This document shows, piece after piece, positions 46,013 through 56,830 of a stretch of DNA of 64,000 nucleotides. The first letter of the stretch is position 1. Each line of letters opens with the position of its first letter. Source of the stretch: Macrotis lagotis (lineage: Eukaryota; Chordata; Mammalia; Peramelemorphia; Peramelidae); contig NC_133666.1 in the NCBI RefSeq assembly GCF_037893015.1, positions 624,291,852 to 624,355,851 on the forward strand, read 5' to 3'. A program made the position numbers and the translations under genes. Under the pieces are notes generated by a model that was not told where the DNA came from, made no database searches, and worked only from the letters and a program-made list of their open reading frames with translations.

Positions 46013-46266
46013 TGACATCAGGGAAGTGATTCCATGGTAAGCACATGGGTTGGATTTCAGGGAGGCGGGTGCGGAGCTAAGTCAACAGTCTCACTTTCTT
46101 CTCCAGAGCCATTTGGGTCCAGTGATCAAATATAAATCAGGACAACCGGAGATGAACTTGGATGCAAGGCAATCAGGGTTAAGTAACTTGCCCAAGGTCA
46201 ACACATAGCTAGTAAGTGTTAAGTGTCTGAGGCTGGATTTGAACTCCCATCCTTCTGACTTCTAGT
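46013..46266 (-). mobile_element. Long marsupial SINE in the zinc-finger exon
   Basis: Reverse copy (atgacatcagggaagtgatt, actttcttctccagagccat, aatcagggttaagtaacttg, aggctggatttgaactccca) inserted between two nearly identical finger segments. The head is shortened. Confidence 0.88.
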
Positions 46267-46992
46267 TGCTAGAAACAATCCTTATGAATGTAATGAATGT
46301 AAGAAAACTTTCAGTCAGAGATCAACCTTCCTTAAGCATAAGATAACACATAATGGAGAGAAACCCTGTGAATGTAATGAATGTGAGAGAACCTTTCATC
46401 AGAACTCTCACCTTATTTATCATTAAATAATTCACATTAGAGAGAAGCCCTCTAAGTGTCATGAATATGGGAAAGCACTTAGTACTTGTTCTTCCCTTAT
46501 TCAACATCATAGAACTCATACTGGAGAGAAGCCCTATGAATGCAATGATTATGGGAAAACTTTTTGTCAAAACTCTAACCTCATTCAGTATCAGGAAAAG
46601 TCAAATAATAGCTTTTGTGTAAGAAAGTCTTCAGCACACATTCAGCTTTTGTTCAGCATCAAAAAATTTACTGGAAAGAAACTGTATAAATGGGACCAAT
46701 GTGGAAAAGCTTTCAGTCAAATAACTCACCTTATGACACATTAGGGAATTAATACTGGAGAGAAACCCTATAATTGAAATGAATGTGGAAAAGTTTTCAG
46801 TCAGAACTGTCATCTTATTCAACATCAAATAATTCATGCAGAAGATAAATCTCATGTGTATAATGAATGTGGGAAACCCTTCGAGACTCATTCTTAAATT
46901 ATTTTGAAATCAAAGAATTCATACTGGAGATAAATCTTATGAATATACTGAATGTGGGAAAACTATTAGCCAGGGAATAATCCTTATTATTG

Positions 46993-47075
46993 GGGGCGGC
47001 TAGGTGGCGCAGTGGATAGAGCATCAGCCCTGGAGTCACTTAACCCCATTGCCTTGCAAAAAAAAAACCAAACCT
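46993..47075 (+). mobile_element. WSINE with internal deletion in the zinc-finger exon
   Basis: The head (gggggcggctaggtggcgca to ccctggagtcac) joins directly to the 3' end (ttaaccccattgccttgcaa), losing about 70 bp including box B. Flanks aataatccttattatt and aataacttattatt form an imperfect target duplication, so it may have been retroposed in this short form. Confidence 0.88.
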
Positions 47076-47775
47076 AAAAAAAAGAATAACTTATTATTCA
47101 TGAGACAATTCATACAGGAGAGCAACCTTATGATTGTGACACATGGAAAATCCTTCAGTGCTCCATCATCTTTTATTCAACATTGCAAAATTCACATTGG
47201 AGAAAAACTTTATGAAGGTAGTGAATATAACAAAACCTTCTGACAAAGTTTTCAACTTATTGCACAGAGGAATTCATACTGGAAATCTTATAAATGTAAT
47301 AAATGTGGGACAGCTTTAAAATTCATGGTCTCACATCAGAGACTTCACATTGGAGGAAAATCCCATCAGTGTAAGGAATGTGGGAAAGTCTTCAGTACAC
47401 ATTCCTTTCTAATTTTACATTATAAATTTTTTGCTGGAGAAAAACTCCATAATGAATTTGGAAAAGTTTTCAATACACATTCAGATCTGATTCCACATCT
47501 GTAAATTCACACTGGAGAGAAACCCTATAAATATAATGAATGTGGGAAAGTGTCATCATTCTAGCCTAGTTAAGCATCAATGAATTCATACAGGAAGGAA
47601 ATCTTATGCTTGTAATGAGTGTGGGACAGCCTCTAACCAGTACTCTACCCTTATTCAGAACTAGAGAGAAACCATATGTGTGGTGGTTTTAGGAAAGTTT
47701 TCAGCCAGAGTTCCAACTTGCTTAAACATGAAAGAATTCTTGTTGCAGAGAAATTCTGCAACAAAGTAATCACTT

Positions 47776-48769
47776 CTGATTTTGTTTTTTAAATTCAGTA
47801 TTCAAGGTGGTATGTTTGCTTTTCAAATATCTTCCCTTACAATTTATTTACAACAGACTGACAGCATTTGATTGTTGGTTATTTTGTCATGTTGATAAGG
47901 ATCTTGAGATGACTCAGAAGTCTCTTACCAATCCTAATTTATATATATGCACATGTATATATATATGACAATATGTATATATAAAAAATATATATTATAT
48001 ATACACACATGCAACTTTCAAAGTCCATACTTTATTGCATTATTATATTTTATTATTATATTCATTGGTAATATGGGTTACATTGTAGTAATAAATAAAT
48101 ATTAAATTTTATATGCAGCCTTTGATAATTTTTTTCCAGTGATGTGGCCCAGAAGAGCTAAATGGTTAGACACCAATTCTTTAGAGTAAACTTAACAAAT
48201 ATAGTTTGGCATCTTCATTCTTTCTCAATTTGAAATTTACAGGAAAGGTAAAAATCATCAATAATAATCAGTAAGTATGTACTGTATACAAAACATCAGA
48301 GATTAAGGGCATGATCTTTTTCCATTAAGCACTTACCTGGAGACATAGCATATACATTAGAAAGTTGCAATAGCTGTTTACTCTCTTAAGTGTAGGAACA
48401 GGATATTTAAAATGACAATAGCTATCATATAATTTAAAAGCTTCAGGCTCTATATTTCATTTGACAACAGTTTTTTTCTCTCAGCTATCAACTATAATGT
48501 TTTAGTCTTTCCTTCACTTCACTAGAAAAAGAACTGTATTTTTGCACTTGGTTAGGACTAAATAAATGTTTAACTGAATTAAATCAGACAACTGTGTGGA
48601 AGGAAGAGAAAAAGAGATATTGTTCTTCTCCCAGCTCTTCTCTTGTTATTTCCCATTTTAAAAAAGAAGCAATAGAAAGATATGTAGCTAAGGGTTTTAG
48701 GGTTAAAAAAAATACAACAAACCATGGACTTAGTTTTTTCAACTGAGAGATATTTTAAGTTACATTTCT
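47776..48769. other. Intergenic, AT microsatellite at 47938-48012
   Basis: Downstream of the finger exon. Contains an AT/CA-rich simple stretch and otherwise no gene or recognised repeat. Confidence 0.45.
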
Positions 48770-48925
48770 TTTTTTGTTTGATTTCTTTTGCAAGGCAATA
48801 GGGTTAAGTGACTTGCCCAAGGTCACACAACTAGGCAATTATTAAATGTCTGAGGTCCAATTTGAACTCAGGTACTCCTGACTCCAGGGCCTGTGCCCTA
48901 TCCACTGTGCCACCTAGCCTCCCCA
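48770..48925 (-). mobile_element. WSINE-type SINE
   Basis: Reverse WSINE; 15-bp duplication with one mismatch (ttaagttacatttct at 48755-48769; ttaagttatatttct at 48926-48940). Confidence 0.95.
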
Positions 48926-49207
48926 TTAAGTTATATTTCTAACTCATCTCCTTATTTCCTTGATACAAACAATGCAAAAAAATTGCTTCAATTTCATTTT
49001 AAAGAACCTTCAATTCCCACCCATTATTAGCTTACATTGCCAGTTGAAATTTGAGGGGATTGGATATATTGGGTTATACTGTTTTTAGCCATTGAAAAAG
49101 ACTTGATTGCATTATCCAGAAGTGAAATTTGGAGGTTGGAGCTTGGAGGACCCGGAAGTAGGGCCTCTAAATATGTGTCCCTTTTTGTTGAATAAGAAGA
49201 GTCCTAG

Positions 49208-49358
49208 AGGGCGGCTAGGTAGTGCAGTGGATAGGGCACTAGCCCTGGAGTCAGGAGTACCTGAGTTCAAATGTGACCTCAGACACTTAATAATTACCTA
49301 GCTGTGTGGCCTTGGGCAAGCCACTTAACCCCATTTGCCTTGCAAAAACCTAAACAAA
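49208..49358 (+). mobile_element. WSINE-type SINE
   Basis: Forward, near consensus (ggcggctaggtagtgcagtg, cacttaataattacctagct). Perfect 11-bp duplication aagagtcctag at 49197-49207 and 49359-49369. Confidence 0.96.
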
Positions 49359-49539
49359 AAGAGTCCTAGGAGTAGGTTTCTTTGATTTGATATCATGTAA
49401 TGGATGTTTCATAGAAAATAAGTACAAGACTGCAAAATATTTGAGAACAGAGAGATGCATACAGAAGGAATAAGACTTTGCGAGACCAGAATGTCCATTA
49501 GCAAATAATGTTTGGAATAAACTGTAATACCCCCTCTAA

Positions 49540-49725
49540 GGCAAGGGCACTTAAGTTTTTGGACCCCTTTGGAAGTCTAATGAAACTTAGAGGTCCCTTT
49601 ACAGAACACCATTTTAAATGTATAAAATACTATTCATAGGATTACAGAGAAAACCAATTACATTGAACTTCAGTTATCAAAGTATTTTTTATTAGAAAAT
49701 CCCTAGGTTAAAAACTCCTCATTTA
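49540..49725 (-). repeat. Probable old DNA-transposon repeat
   Basis: ttggacccctttggaagtct, aggattacagagaaaaccaa, ttgaacttcagttatcaaag and taaaaactcctcatttaga resemble a widespread mammalian non-autonomous DNA-transposon repeat (hAT-like, family name uncertain). No terminal repeat or target duplication confirmed. Confidence 0.4.
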
Positions 49726-50135
49726 GAAGGATACATTATTCTCATCAGACTTAAGGATGCCCATTTCTTTGGTAAATTTTTTGCCCTTTTATTACCTTTC
49801 TTGGCCCTGGGTCTGGCACCTCACCCTTGTCCTGCTTGGTTTAGGCATTGAGGTTTTTAAACCTCCTTTGCCCTTGCCTCCTTTGCCTCATTCCTACCTC
49901 CTTTGCCCAAGAGGGGACAGTGGAAAGTTCCTTTATTAATGGATTCCTGCATTCATTATCCCAGGTTCACACTGTCCACATAAGCCATGATTAATGGCTA
50001 TAAAAAGCTTGGATACCTTTCCTAAACTGAGATATCTATAATCATCTTACACAATGCCCTTCCTCCTTTCCCATGGCAATATGTAAGGATTCATTTTGTT
50101 TGTTTCTCTCTGAACTTTTCCCTCATTCAATTGTT
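49726..50135. other. Intergenic, nothing seen
   Basis: A degenerate cctcctttgcc-type short repeat at 49860-49915; no gene. Confidence 0.4.
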
Positions 50136-50152
50136 TCTCTTTAACTAATTTT

Positions 50153-50302
50153 TTTTTAGGTTTTTGCAAGGCAAATGGGGTTAAGTGGCTTGCCCAAGGC
50201 CACACAGCTAGGTAATTATTAAATGTCTGAAACTGGATTTGAATCCTGGTACTCCTGACTCCAGGGCCAGTGCTTTATCCACTACACCACCTAGCCACCC
50301 CC
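50153..50302 (-). mobile_element. WSINE-type SINE
   Basis: Reverse WSINE with a perfect 17-bp duplication tctctttaactaatttt at 50136-50152 and 50303-50319, the longest perfect one I found here. Confidence 0.98.
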
Positions 50303-50321
50303 TCTCTTTAACTAATTTTAT

Positions 50322-50538
50322 AAAAAGGAGCAGTTAGGTGGCACAATGGAGAGAACAGGAAGATTTGACAATTATTAGTTGTGTGATCCTGGGAAATCAC
50401 TTAAACCTATTTGCCTTATTTTCTAAAATGAACTGAAGAAAGAAATGGCAAACCACTTCAATATCTTTGCCAAGAAAAACCTCAGATGGAGTCATGGAGA
50501 GTTGGACATGAATGAAATGACTCAGCAACAACTTTGCA
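50322..50538 (+). repeat. MAR1-type SINE
   Basis: Head gcagttaggtggcacaatgg, then agaaatggcaaaccacttca, atctttgccaagaaaaacct and the end actcagcaacaact. Confidence 0.88.
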
Positions 50539-50704
50539 AAACATACTATATTTGGTCTCTTCCTTAGATTTTTCTTGACTGTTAATATGATTACTTGGCA
50601 TGTTCTAGCTCTCTGCTTTGTCCTGATGGATTTTTTACCTATGAGCAAATTACTTGTTTTCACAAAAGTCATATTCAGTTATATTCAGAATCTAGATCTG
50701 GCTG

Positions 50705-50985
50705 AGTAATAAGAATTAATAACAAGTATATAGCACTTTAAAGTTTACAATGCACTTGTAAAGATAAAATTATATATATATTATATATGTATATCATTTT
50801 ATCTTTACAACATCTTTATAAGACAGAAGTTGTTATCCCCATTTTACAAATTGTAAAACTGAAACTGAGGCTAAGTGACTTGTTCAGGATCACATGGCCA
50901 ATATGTGTCTAAGACAGGATTCAAGCTTAGGTCTTCTTGTCTCCAGGTTAAGCATTCTATTTACTGTGCCATCTAGATGTTCCCT
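50705..50985 (-). repeat. MIR-type SINE
   Basis: Reverse MIR (tagcactttaaagtttacaa, ttatccccattttacaaatt, ctaagtgacttgttcaggat), with a short AT insertion near 50770-50790. Confidence 0.85.
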
Positions 50986-51364
50986 CATCAAGACAAAATA
51001 ATAAAATTCAAATTTTAAGGGAGAAAGTTAAGCAACATTTGTGAAACACTATCCCCTGTACCACATAACTACCTCCCAAGAGAAATTCAGTTGTTTCCTG
51101 TCAGGTCCTATAAAAAACTAAGTTTACATGATACTGCAACCAGGCATTTTCAAAGTTCTGGATAGAGTATGTTCCACTATTTCTAGTTTGGGTTATATTT
51201 TCATGCTGATATTTCCCTTCTATTAGACTATATTCTGCTTTATAAATTTGTTAACTAGAAGACTTGCTATCCTCTTGCCAATACCAGGCTGTCTGATACC
51301 CACAGTTTAGTTTGTCAGAAATTAAGTTCCTGTGAGAAATAGGATTATTGGATTATAGAATGTG
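50986..51364. other. Intergenic, nothing seen
   Basis: No gene or recognised repeat. Confidence 0.4.
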
Positions 51365-51548
51365 TTAAGAAGAGCAACATATAAGCCTGGATATGCAGGC
51401 TGGAGCCAAACTTTGAAAGCCTTTAAACATTAAACAAGGGAGTTTATATTTGTTCCTAGAGTTAACAGGCAACCACTGAAGATACTGAGCCAGAGAGTGA
51501 TAAAGTAATAAACTACACTTTAGTAATAACACTTTAGCAGCTCTGTGG
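51365..51548 (+). repeat. Unclassified purine-rich repeat fragment
   Basis: tttgaaagcctttaaacatt, gggagtttatatttgttcct, aggcaaccactgaagatact and ctttagcagctctgtggagg parallel 58630-58760. Confidence 0.5.
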
Positions 51549-51579
51549 AGGTTCTACAACGTTATACACATATTCTTCA

Positions 51580-51940
51580 ATCCATTGACATTGGCCTCTT
51601 TCTTGTTCCTGGAGAAGATACTATTTCCCACCTCTGGGCATTTTCTCTGTCTGTTCTACCTGCCAGTGATGACCTTCCTTTTCATCTCTCTCTCCTGGCT
51701 CCCTCCCTTTGCTTCTGTCCAGTTTCATCTAAAACCCTACCTTCTACAGGAAGCTTTTTTGGATCCCTCTTCATTTTACTGACTTCCCTCTGAAGATCCT
51801 TTACTATCTCAAAGATGGTCATTGGTGAGTTGTCTCCCCTTTGAGATTATGAACTCCTTCAGATTTTACCTTTCTTTTTAGTCCCAGCATTTAGCTGTGG
51901 GGGGGCACATGGTAGGTGCTTAATATTTATTAATTGATTA
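51580..51940 (+). repeat. L2 LINE 3' end
   Basis: ctgggcattttctctgtctg, ctaaaaccctaccttctaca, ggaagcttttttggatccct, then ttgagattatgaactccttc and catggtaggtgcttaatatt are in L2 order to its terminus. Confidence 0.8.
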
Positions 51941-51944
51941 AAAG

Positions 51945-52088
51945 AATCACAGAGTATATGGAGAGGAGTAAGGGGTAAAAAGACTAGAAAGGCAGGAGTG
52001 GGTAAGGTTATTAAAGACTTTAAAAAATCTAATATACAATTTTAGATTACTCCTGGAAGTGTTAGGGAGCCACTGGAGTTTACAGCAT
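51945..52088 (+). repeat. Unclassified purine-rich repeat fragment
   Basis: gagtatatggagaggagtaa, aaaagactagaaaggcagga, tgttagggagccactggagt: the same family as 51365 and 58380; the L2 end lies between the two pieces. Confidence 0.5.
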
Positions 52089-52091
52089 TGG

Positions 52092-52325
52092 GGGAGGGGT
52101 GGCACAGGAAATAGAATTTTGTACTTGGAACCAGGAAAAATCATCTTTATGAGTTCATATTCAACTTCATACACTAGCATTGTGGGATGCTGGGCAAGTC
52201 ACTTAATCCTACTTGTCTCAGTTCCTCTTCTGTGAAATGAGCTGGAGAAGGAAATCACAAAGGGATTCAGTATTTTTGTCTGGAAAACCCCAAATGGGTC
52301 ATTTCTGTCTCAGAAATTATTAGTG
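52092..52325 (+). repeat. MAR1-type SINE
   Basis: gggcaagtcacttaatccta, gaaatgagctggagaaggaa and tctggaaaaccccaaatggg. Complete but diverged. Confidence 0.85.
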
Positions 52326-53735
52326 ACTTCTCCCTCACTGCACAATAAATTCTACAAAAGCTGGAATATTTTCTATTTCTTTTGAATGTGGACTGAAAAG
52401 ACTTAGCCTAGTTCTTTCCCTGCACACATAGAAGAAGCTCAGTAGAACCATGTTCAAACCTTGACAGAACTCTAATTTGATCTTTTTTTTTTTTTTTTGC
52501 ATATCCAGGACCTATGGTTCTTCCCCTTGTTCCAGTCAGGAGATCGTGTTAGCTAGGTCACTGGAAATCCTGCTTCTGGGGAAGGAAAAAGGGCCTAGTA
52601 TTTTCCTATGCTCCCCAAAGAGGCTATGATAGGAAGTCACAGTGAAGATCTGTCTGTCCTCTGCAGGGGTCTCAGTATTATATTCCGTGAGGGAGAAAAA
52701 AAGGGGGGGATAGTATACTAGCTTTAAGGAACAATCATCCTGCATGTCCCATTCCCACTAGGAAGTTGAGAAACTGCCAAACCTGAGTGAATCCATACTT
52801 GGGCCATAGAGGAGTCTTGGATCTGGGGCATTTAGACCAGCTCTCCTAGAAAGTAGAGGGAAGAAGAGGGGAAAGGAGAACATTTGGAAAGAGCTCTAGG
52901 AAGTCACCCTTTTCTTATTCTGCAAACTTAACCTATCTCCTTGGATAGGAAGCCCTCAGTCCAAATATGATTAGAATTATCTGGTTTCAAAAAAAAAAAG
53001 AATTATCTGGTTTCTAAATCAAAATCCAATCAATCTCTTCTATTTCCAAAGTTAGTCACTTATCAAGATGGCCAGAAACTCAGATCTGAGACCTGGAGAA
53101 GATTTGCCAAGTAAGACTACATTCCCATCATTATCTAACATCACATCCCTGAAAGAGATCTCTCTGAGCAGAGCCAAAGTGACTATTTTTCTTGGGTGTA
53201 ATGCAAAAACAAAAAATTCCTATTGAAATCCCCAAATCAAAGAGCCCTAGAGAAAGGAATCTGAGGATATAAAAGGTCATTTCTTTAGAATGTCTGTGAA
53301 TGCTTATGAGTGGATAATAATCATATACTTAGCTAATGCATAGATGGAGTTTGGGCAGGTATCTGCAAGGGAAGGAGATAGGATGTACACAACTATTTGA
53401 TAGAAGTTATGTGGGACAGTGTAGGCATGCAACCTAAGAATGCAGGTCCCCATACAGTTGGATGTTTCTGTGATAGCAAAATGAGACCCTATTTCAAGAG
53501 TCCTCAGTTAATTCCTCATATGTTCTTTAAAATTTTTTTCTTTTTTTATTATGAACATGACATACCAAGGACAAAGAATTATAAATAAAATTATTAATCT
53601 ATACTATATGCAGCCTTTAAAATGTCTATATTAAACATTTCCAGTTTCAATCTTGCTCCACCTGTGTTTGGAATGCTGTTCCTAGCAAATGTGTCAGTCA
53701 AGAAAGTCCCCAGTAAGCCTTGAAAAGCATCTTAC
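52326..53735. other. Intergenic, nothing seen
   Basis: About 1.4 kb with no supported gene. A local direct repeat gaattatctggtttc at 52973-52987 and 53000-53014. The last 200 bp are AT-rich. Confidence 0.4.
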
Positions 53736-53737
53736 AA

Positions 53738-53815
53738 ATGGTGTAGTGGAAAGAAAAATTGATTTAGAATCAGAGGATCCAGATCTGAACCTTAGTTAGC
53801 TTCACTTACTATCAC
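53738..53815 (+). repeat. MIR fragment
   Basis: ggtgtagtggaaagaaaaat, aatcagaggatccagatctg: the SINE head only. Confidence 0.55.
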
Positions 53816-53839
53816 TGAGGTAGTGGATTTGTTGTTTTT

Positions 53840-54235
53840 CTTCCTCTAGTTGGATTGTAAACTCCTTGAGGACACTCTCTTTCTTTCCTTCCTTCCTTCC
53901 TTTCTTCCTTTTTTTGTATTTGTTTTCTCCATTACTTTCTTCCTTCTTTCCTTCCTTTCTTTTTTGTATTTGAATTCCCAATGCTCCCTTCCTTTCTTCT
54001 TTTTTCTTCTTTCCTTCTTTTTTCCAATACTTTCTTCCTTCTTTTCTTCTTTCTTTCTTTCCTTCCTTTTTTTGTAATTGTATCCCAAAGCTTTCTTCTT
54101 TCCTTCCTTCCTTTCTTTTTTTCTTTTCTTTGAATTTGTATCACTCAAACTTCCTTCCTTCCTTCCCTCCTTTTTTTTTGTTGGATTTTTGCCTGGAGCA
54201 TAGTGGGCACTTGATAAATGACTTTATATAGCATA
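53840..54235 (+). repeat. L2 3' end split by an expanded CT-rich array
   Basis: The L2 terminal block begins (ttggattgtaaactccttga, ggacactctctttc) and ends (cctggagcatagtgggcact, tgataaatgactttatata) on either side of a ~300-bp pyrimidine array at 53878-54178. Confidence 0.75.
53878..54178 (+). repeat. Degenerate ~45-60 bp minisatellite with CTTCC runs
   Basis: Units pair a CTTCC/TTTC run with a short word such as tttgtatttgaattcccaat (53963), tttgtaattgtatcccaaag (54070) or tttgaatttgtatcactcaa (54130). Five or so diverged units. Long open frames through it are artefacts. Confidence 0.75.
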
Positions 54236-54344
54236 TTTTCTCATTTCATCTTCTTAACACTGAGGTAGGGACTATTATGACCTTTATTCTATGGATGGAA
54301 AATGTTAAGTTAATAAGCATTAATTAAGCACCACTTTTATACTA

Positions 54345-54765
54345 GCTGGGTAATAAGTGGATAGAGCATTGTACTTGGAACATGGAAATTCTGAATTTAG
54401 TATTGCCTCAGACACTTATTAGCAGGGCAGTTACGTGGTGCGGGTGGATAGAGCACTGGCCCTGGAGTCAGGAGGACCTGGGTTCAAATCCATCCTTAGA
54501 CACTTAAGAATTGCCTAGCTGTGTGACCTTGAGGAAGTCACATGGCCCCATTACCTTAAATAAAAAATTTTAAAATACCTAAAAACACCCTACTTATTAG
54601 CTGTGTGACTTTGGACAAGCCACTTAACATTTTAGTCTCAGTCTTCTCATCTATTAAAATGAGAATAGTAATAGAACCTACCTCACAAGGTTGGTTGTGA
54701 GAATAAAATAAAAAAAAACCTGGGAAAGTGTTTTGCAAACCTTAAGGCATTACATAATTGCTAGC
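54345..54765 (+). repeat. MIR/MON-type SINE split by a WSINE
   Basis: Head and core at 54345-54413 (gataagtggatagagc-type) resume at 54602 after the inserted WSINE, through tgtgtgactttggacaagcc, tcacaaggttggttgtgaga and gaaagtgttttgcaaacctt. Confidence 0.88.
54424..54591 (+). mobile_element. WSINE-type SINE inside the MIR
   Basis: agggcagttacgtggtgcgg to an A-rich end. Perfect 10-bp duplication acttattagc at 54414-54423 and 54592-54601. Confidence 0.95.
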
Positions 54766-54878
54766 AATGATGATAATGGTGATGATGCTGGTGATGATGA
54801 CGATATGATGATGATAACGATATGATGATGATGGTAATGATGATGATAGATACTGGTATGATGGTGATGGTGGGGAAA
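54764..54878 (+). repeat. (GAT)n-type simple repeat
   Basis: gatgatgatgacgatatgat and related units, grown directly on the MIR 3' tail (its usual site of simple repeats). Confidence 0.9.
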
Positions 54879-55049
54879 TGAAGCCGGGACAGTAGTACTA
54901 AGTGGGCTAGGGACAGTTTACCCTCCATGAGCTTAAAATCTTAGGAGACACTCATTTTCCTGATCTCTATACCATGATTGGGCAGGACCCTTTGACCGCT
55001 ACAGAGGAAGGGGCTGGTATTCCTCCTATTCTTTTGGTTGTGATGGCCA

Positions 55050-55450
55050 GCAGACCCCTCGGTCCCTTCGCAGACAGCAGCAACAGTAGAACCCAGACCC
55101 CTTCTCCTGGGTTTGCGGACTTCCCCCGCTGAGGCGGTAAAGCTCCTGGACGCAGACCCTCGCAGGGGGCTTTCTCTAGTGTCAGTGACCGCTTGGTGGC
55201 GGTGTGTGAGCGCGGACTACAGCGAGGGAGACCAAGAGGCGGTGCGGGGCTGGTCCCGGCGCCCAGCCTTCCTTGACGCGCTCAGATCCGGCCAAGCCAG
55301 GCACGGGAGCTGGCCCTGGACGGAATTAGGGCCTTGATTAAGGACTGCTGCCCAGTCCGGGCAGGGGAATCCAGCTGGCTCTGTCCTTGGTCCTTCCCTT
55401 TCCCCTCAATGCTCCCCTCCCCCGCCCCCACCGAGGCTGTGGAGGAGCTC
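55050..55450. promoter_or_regulatory. CpG-rich block, possible promoter
   Basis: GC-rich and rich in CG dinucleotides (gaccgcttggtggcggtgtg, gagcgcggactacagcgagg, ggtcccggcgcccagccttc), standing out from AT-rich surroundings. The zinc-finger remnants lie about 1 kb downstream on the plus strand, so it may be a relic promoter of that gene. Open frames inside are expected by chance in GC-rich DNA. Confidence 0.6.
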
Positions 55451-56459
55451 ATCAGTATGGCTGCAGAACTCTCATTAAAACTGCCCAAAGAACAATAGCA
55501 GTAATAACCACTGATAATTAGCATTTTAGTGTTTACAGAACATCTGCAAGTTAACCCAGTGAGAGTAACTGATTTTGTTATTGAATACCAGACCTTGGTT
55601 TCAAAATTTTCCCACAGCAGATTTGCTTCTTTGAACCTTTGTTCAGGGTTACTAAGGCTGGAAAGGCGATCGTTGCCGAGGCAAATGTCCTATGATTGAA
55701 ACACTGAAGTGTCAGAATCCACACAGGAGTCATTGACCTCTAAAGCTGAAGAGCAACATAGGCAACTGTAAGAAATAAATTCTACGAAGAGAATAAGAAA
55801 GGAGCAGGATGCTTTAAGAGGGAGATCGTATGCATGGGAATTCTCAAACAATTCAGATGGGACTATGCCTACATCTTGTATAGACAAGTACTCCCAAATG
55901 GCCATTCATTTTATGCGTTAATCACTTTCTGAGGCTCATTGAAGATTTTGACAGTCAGCCAAATATGATCTTCGAACTTTGTGTCATTTCAGACTGTACA
56001 ACCATGATGAAACCAAAGCTGATTTCAAAGCAGGAAGTTTCTATAGGGAAATCATCAGAAATCAACACACATTTATATCAAAATCTGGGATCAAAGCAGT
56101 CTTTGAATGTTAGGGTAGGTTAGGGATATATTGTAGAACTCAGCAATAAACTGAGAAACTATCTGTCCTGGGAGATTTTTTTCTGAGTGAAAATAATGCC
56201 CAAGAAAGTGTCACAGAGTTAAGAAGCCCAAAGATAAAAAATTTGAGGAGGCAAAAAAGTTTTAATGTGAGCTCAAATCCTATTAAATATTAGAGAAAGA
56301 CACCAAAGACCCATATAGGCAGAGCTTGCACCAACTTTTATAACTGAATAGTCATTATATAATTCCTGATAAACCACTCAATATTGCAGAGATCTTCATG
56401 CAGAGCTTAGTCCTAAAAGGATACCAGGAAACTGACATTAGAAATCTTATAAATCTGAT

Positions 56460-56763
56460 ATATTTGTCCTTCCTTTTTGAAGAAAGCCATGACATCAAGG
56501 AGGTGATGCCATGACAAGCACACAAATTGGATTTGAGTGAGGGGTGCTGTGCTAAGTCACCAGATTCACTTTCTCCTCCAGAACCATCTGGGTCCAATGA
56601 TCAGATATGAATCAGGACCACTGGAGATGCCCTGGAGGAGAGGTAATTAGGGTTAAGTGACTTTCCCAAGGCCACACAGCTGGTGTCAGTTGTCTGAGGC
56701 TATATTTGAACTCCTATACTCCTGACTCCAAGGTCAGTGCTCTATCCACTCCCTATCTGCCCC
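56460..56763 (-). mobile_element. Long marsupial tRNA-derived SINE
   Basis: Reverse copy, nearly complete (catgacatcaaggaggtgat, tcactttctcctccagaacc, ccacacagctggtgtcagtt). Perfect 12-bp duplication tataaatctgat at 56448-56459 and 56764-56775. Confidence 0.95.
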
Positions 56764-56772
56764 TATAAATCT

Positions 56773-56775
<3 letters not shown>

Positions 56776-56826
<51 letters not shown>
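56776..56826 (+). repeat. (TC)n microsatellite
   Basis: About 25 TC units directly after the right target duplication of the SINE. Confidence 0.97.

Positions 56827-56830
<4 letters not shown>

Larger units (their letters stand above)
30344..47770 (+). pseudogene. Decayed KRAB C2H2 zinc-finger gene (whole locus)
   Basis: KRAB-ZNF proteins bind DNA through C2H2 arrays and recruit the TRIM28 corepressor through KRAB; many silence retroelements. Four gene-like pieces lie in the right order on one strand: leader exon 30344-30418, KRAB-A 31840-31975, KRAB-B 32491-32594 and finger exon 45214-47770. KRAB-A is out of phase with the leader and has lost its donor GT, and the finger exon has many stops and two SINE insertions. 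An ERV (33245-43871) occupies the last intron. I read it as one dead gene; two fragments of neighbouring paralogues are an alternative. Confidence 0.8.
45214..47770 (+). pseudogene. Zinc-finger exon of the KRAB-ZNF pseudogene
   Basis: Begins after tcag at 45210-45213. The 5' part encodes the hydrophilic spacer (SSRNKEPPSKQKIYEKVESW, then KYEGNIEQHQGE). From 45590 onward there are about 18 C2H2 units at ~84-bp spacing, with HTGEK-type linkers at for example 46513, 46750, 47507. Best preserved: RTHTGEKPYECNDYGKTF near 46510, where one zinc Cys has become Tyr. In-frame stops occur in most parts (46428, 46743, 46776), frames shift repeatedly, and SINEs interrupt at 46013 and 46993. Not translatable. 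Confidence 0.93.

Noticed and set aside
53846..54148. Lys/Glu/Arg-rich open frame on the minus strand
   Set aside because: Product of the CT-rich minisatellite read in antisense.
55113..55337. Open frame in the CpG-rich block
   Set aside because: GC-rich DNA has few stop codons; no similarity or splice context supports coding.
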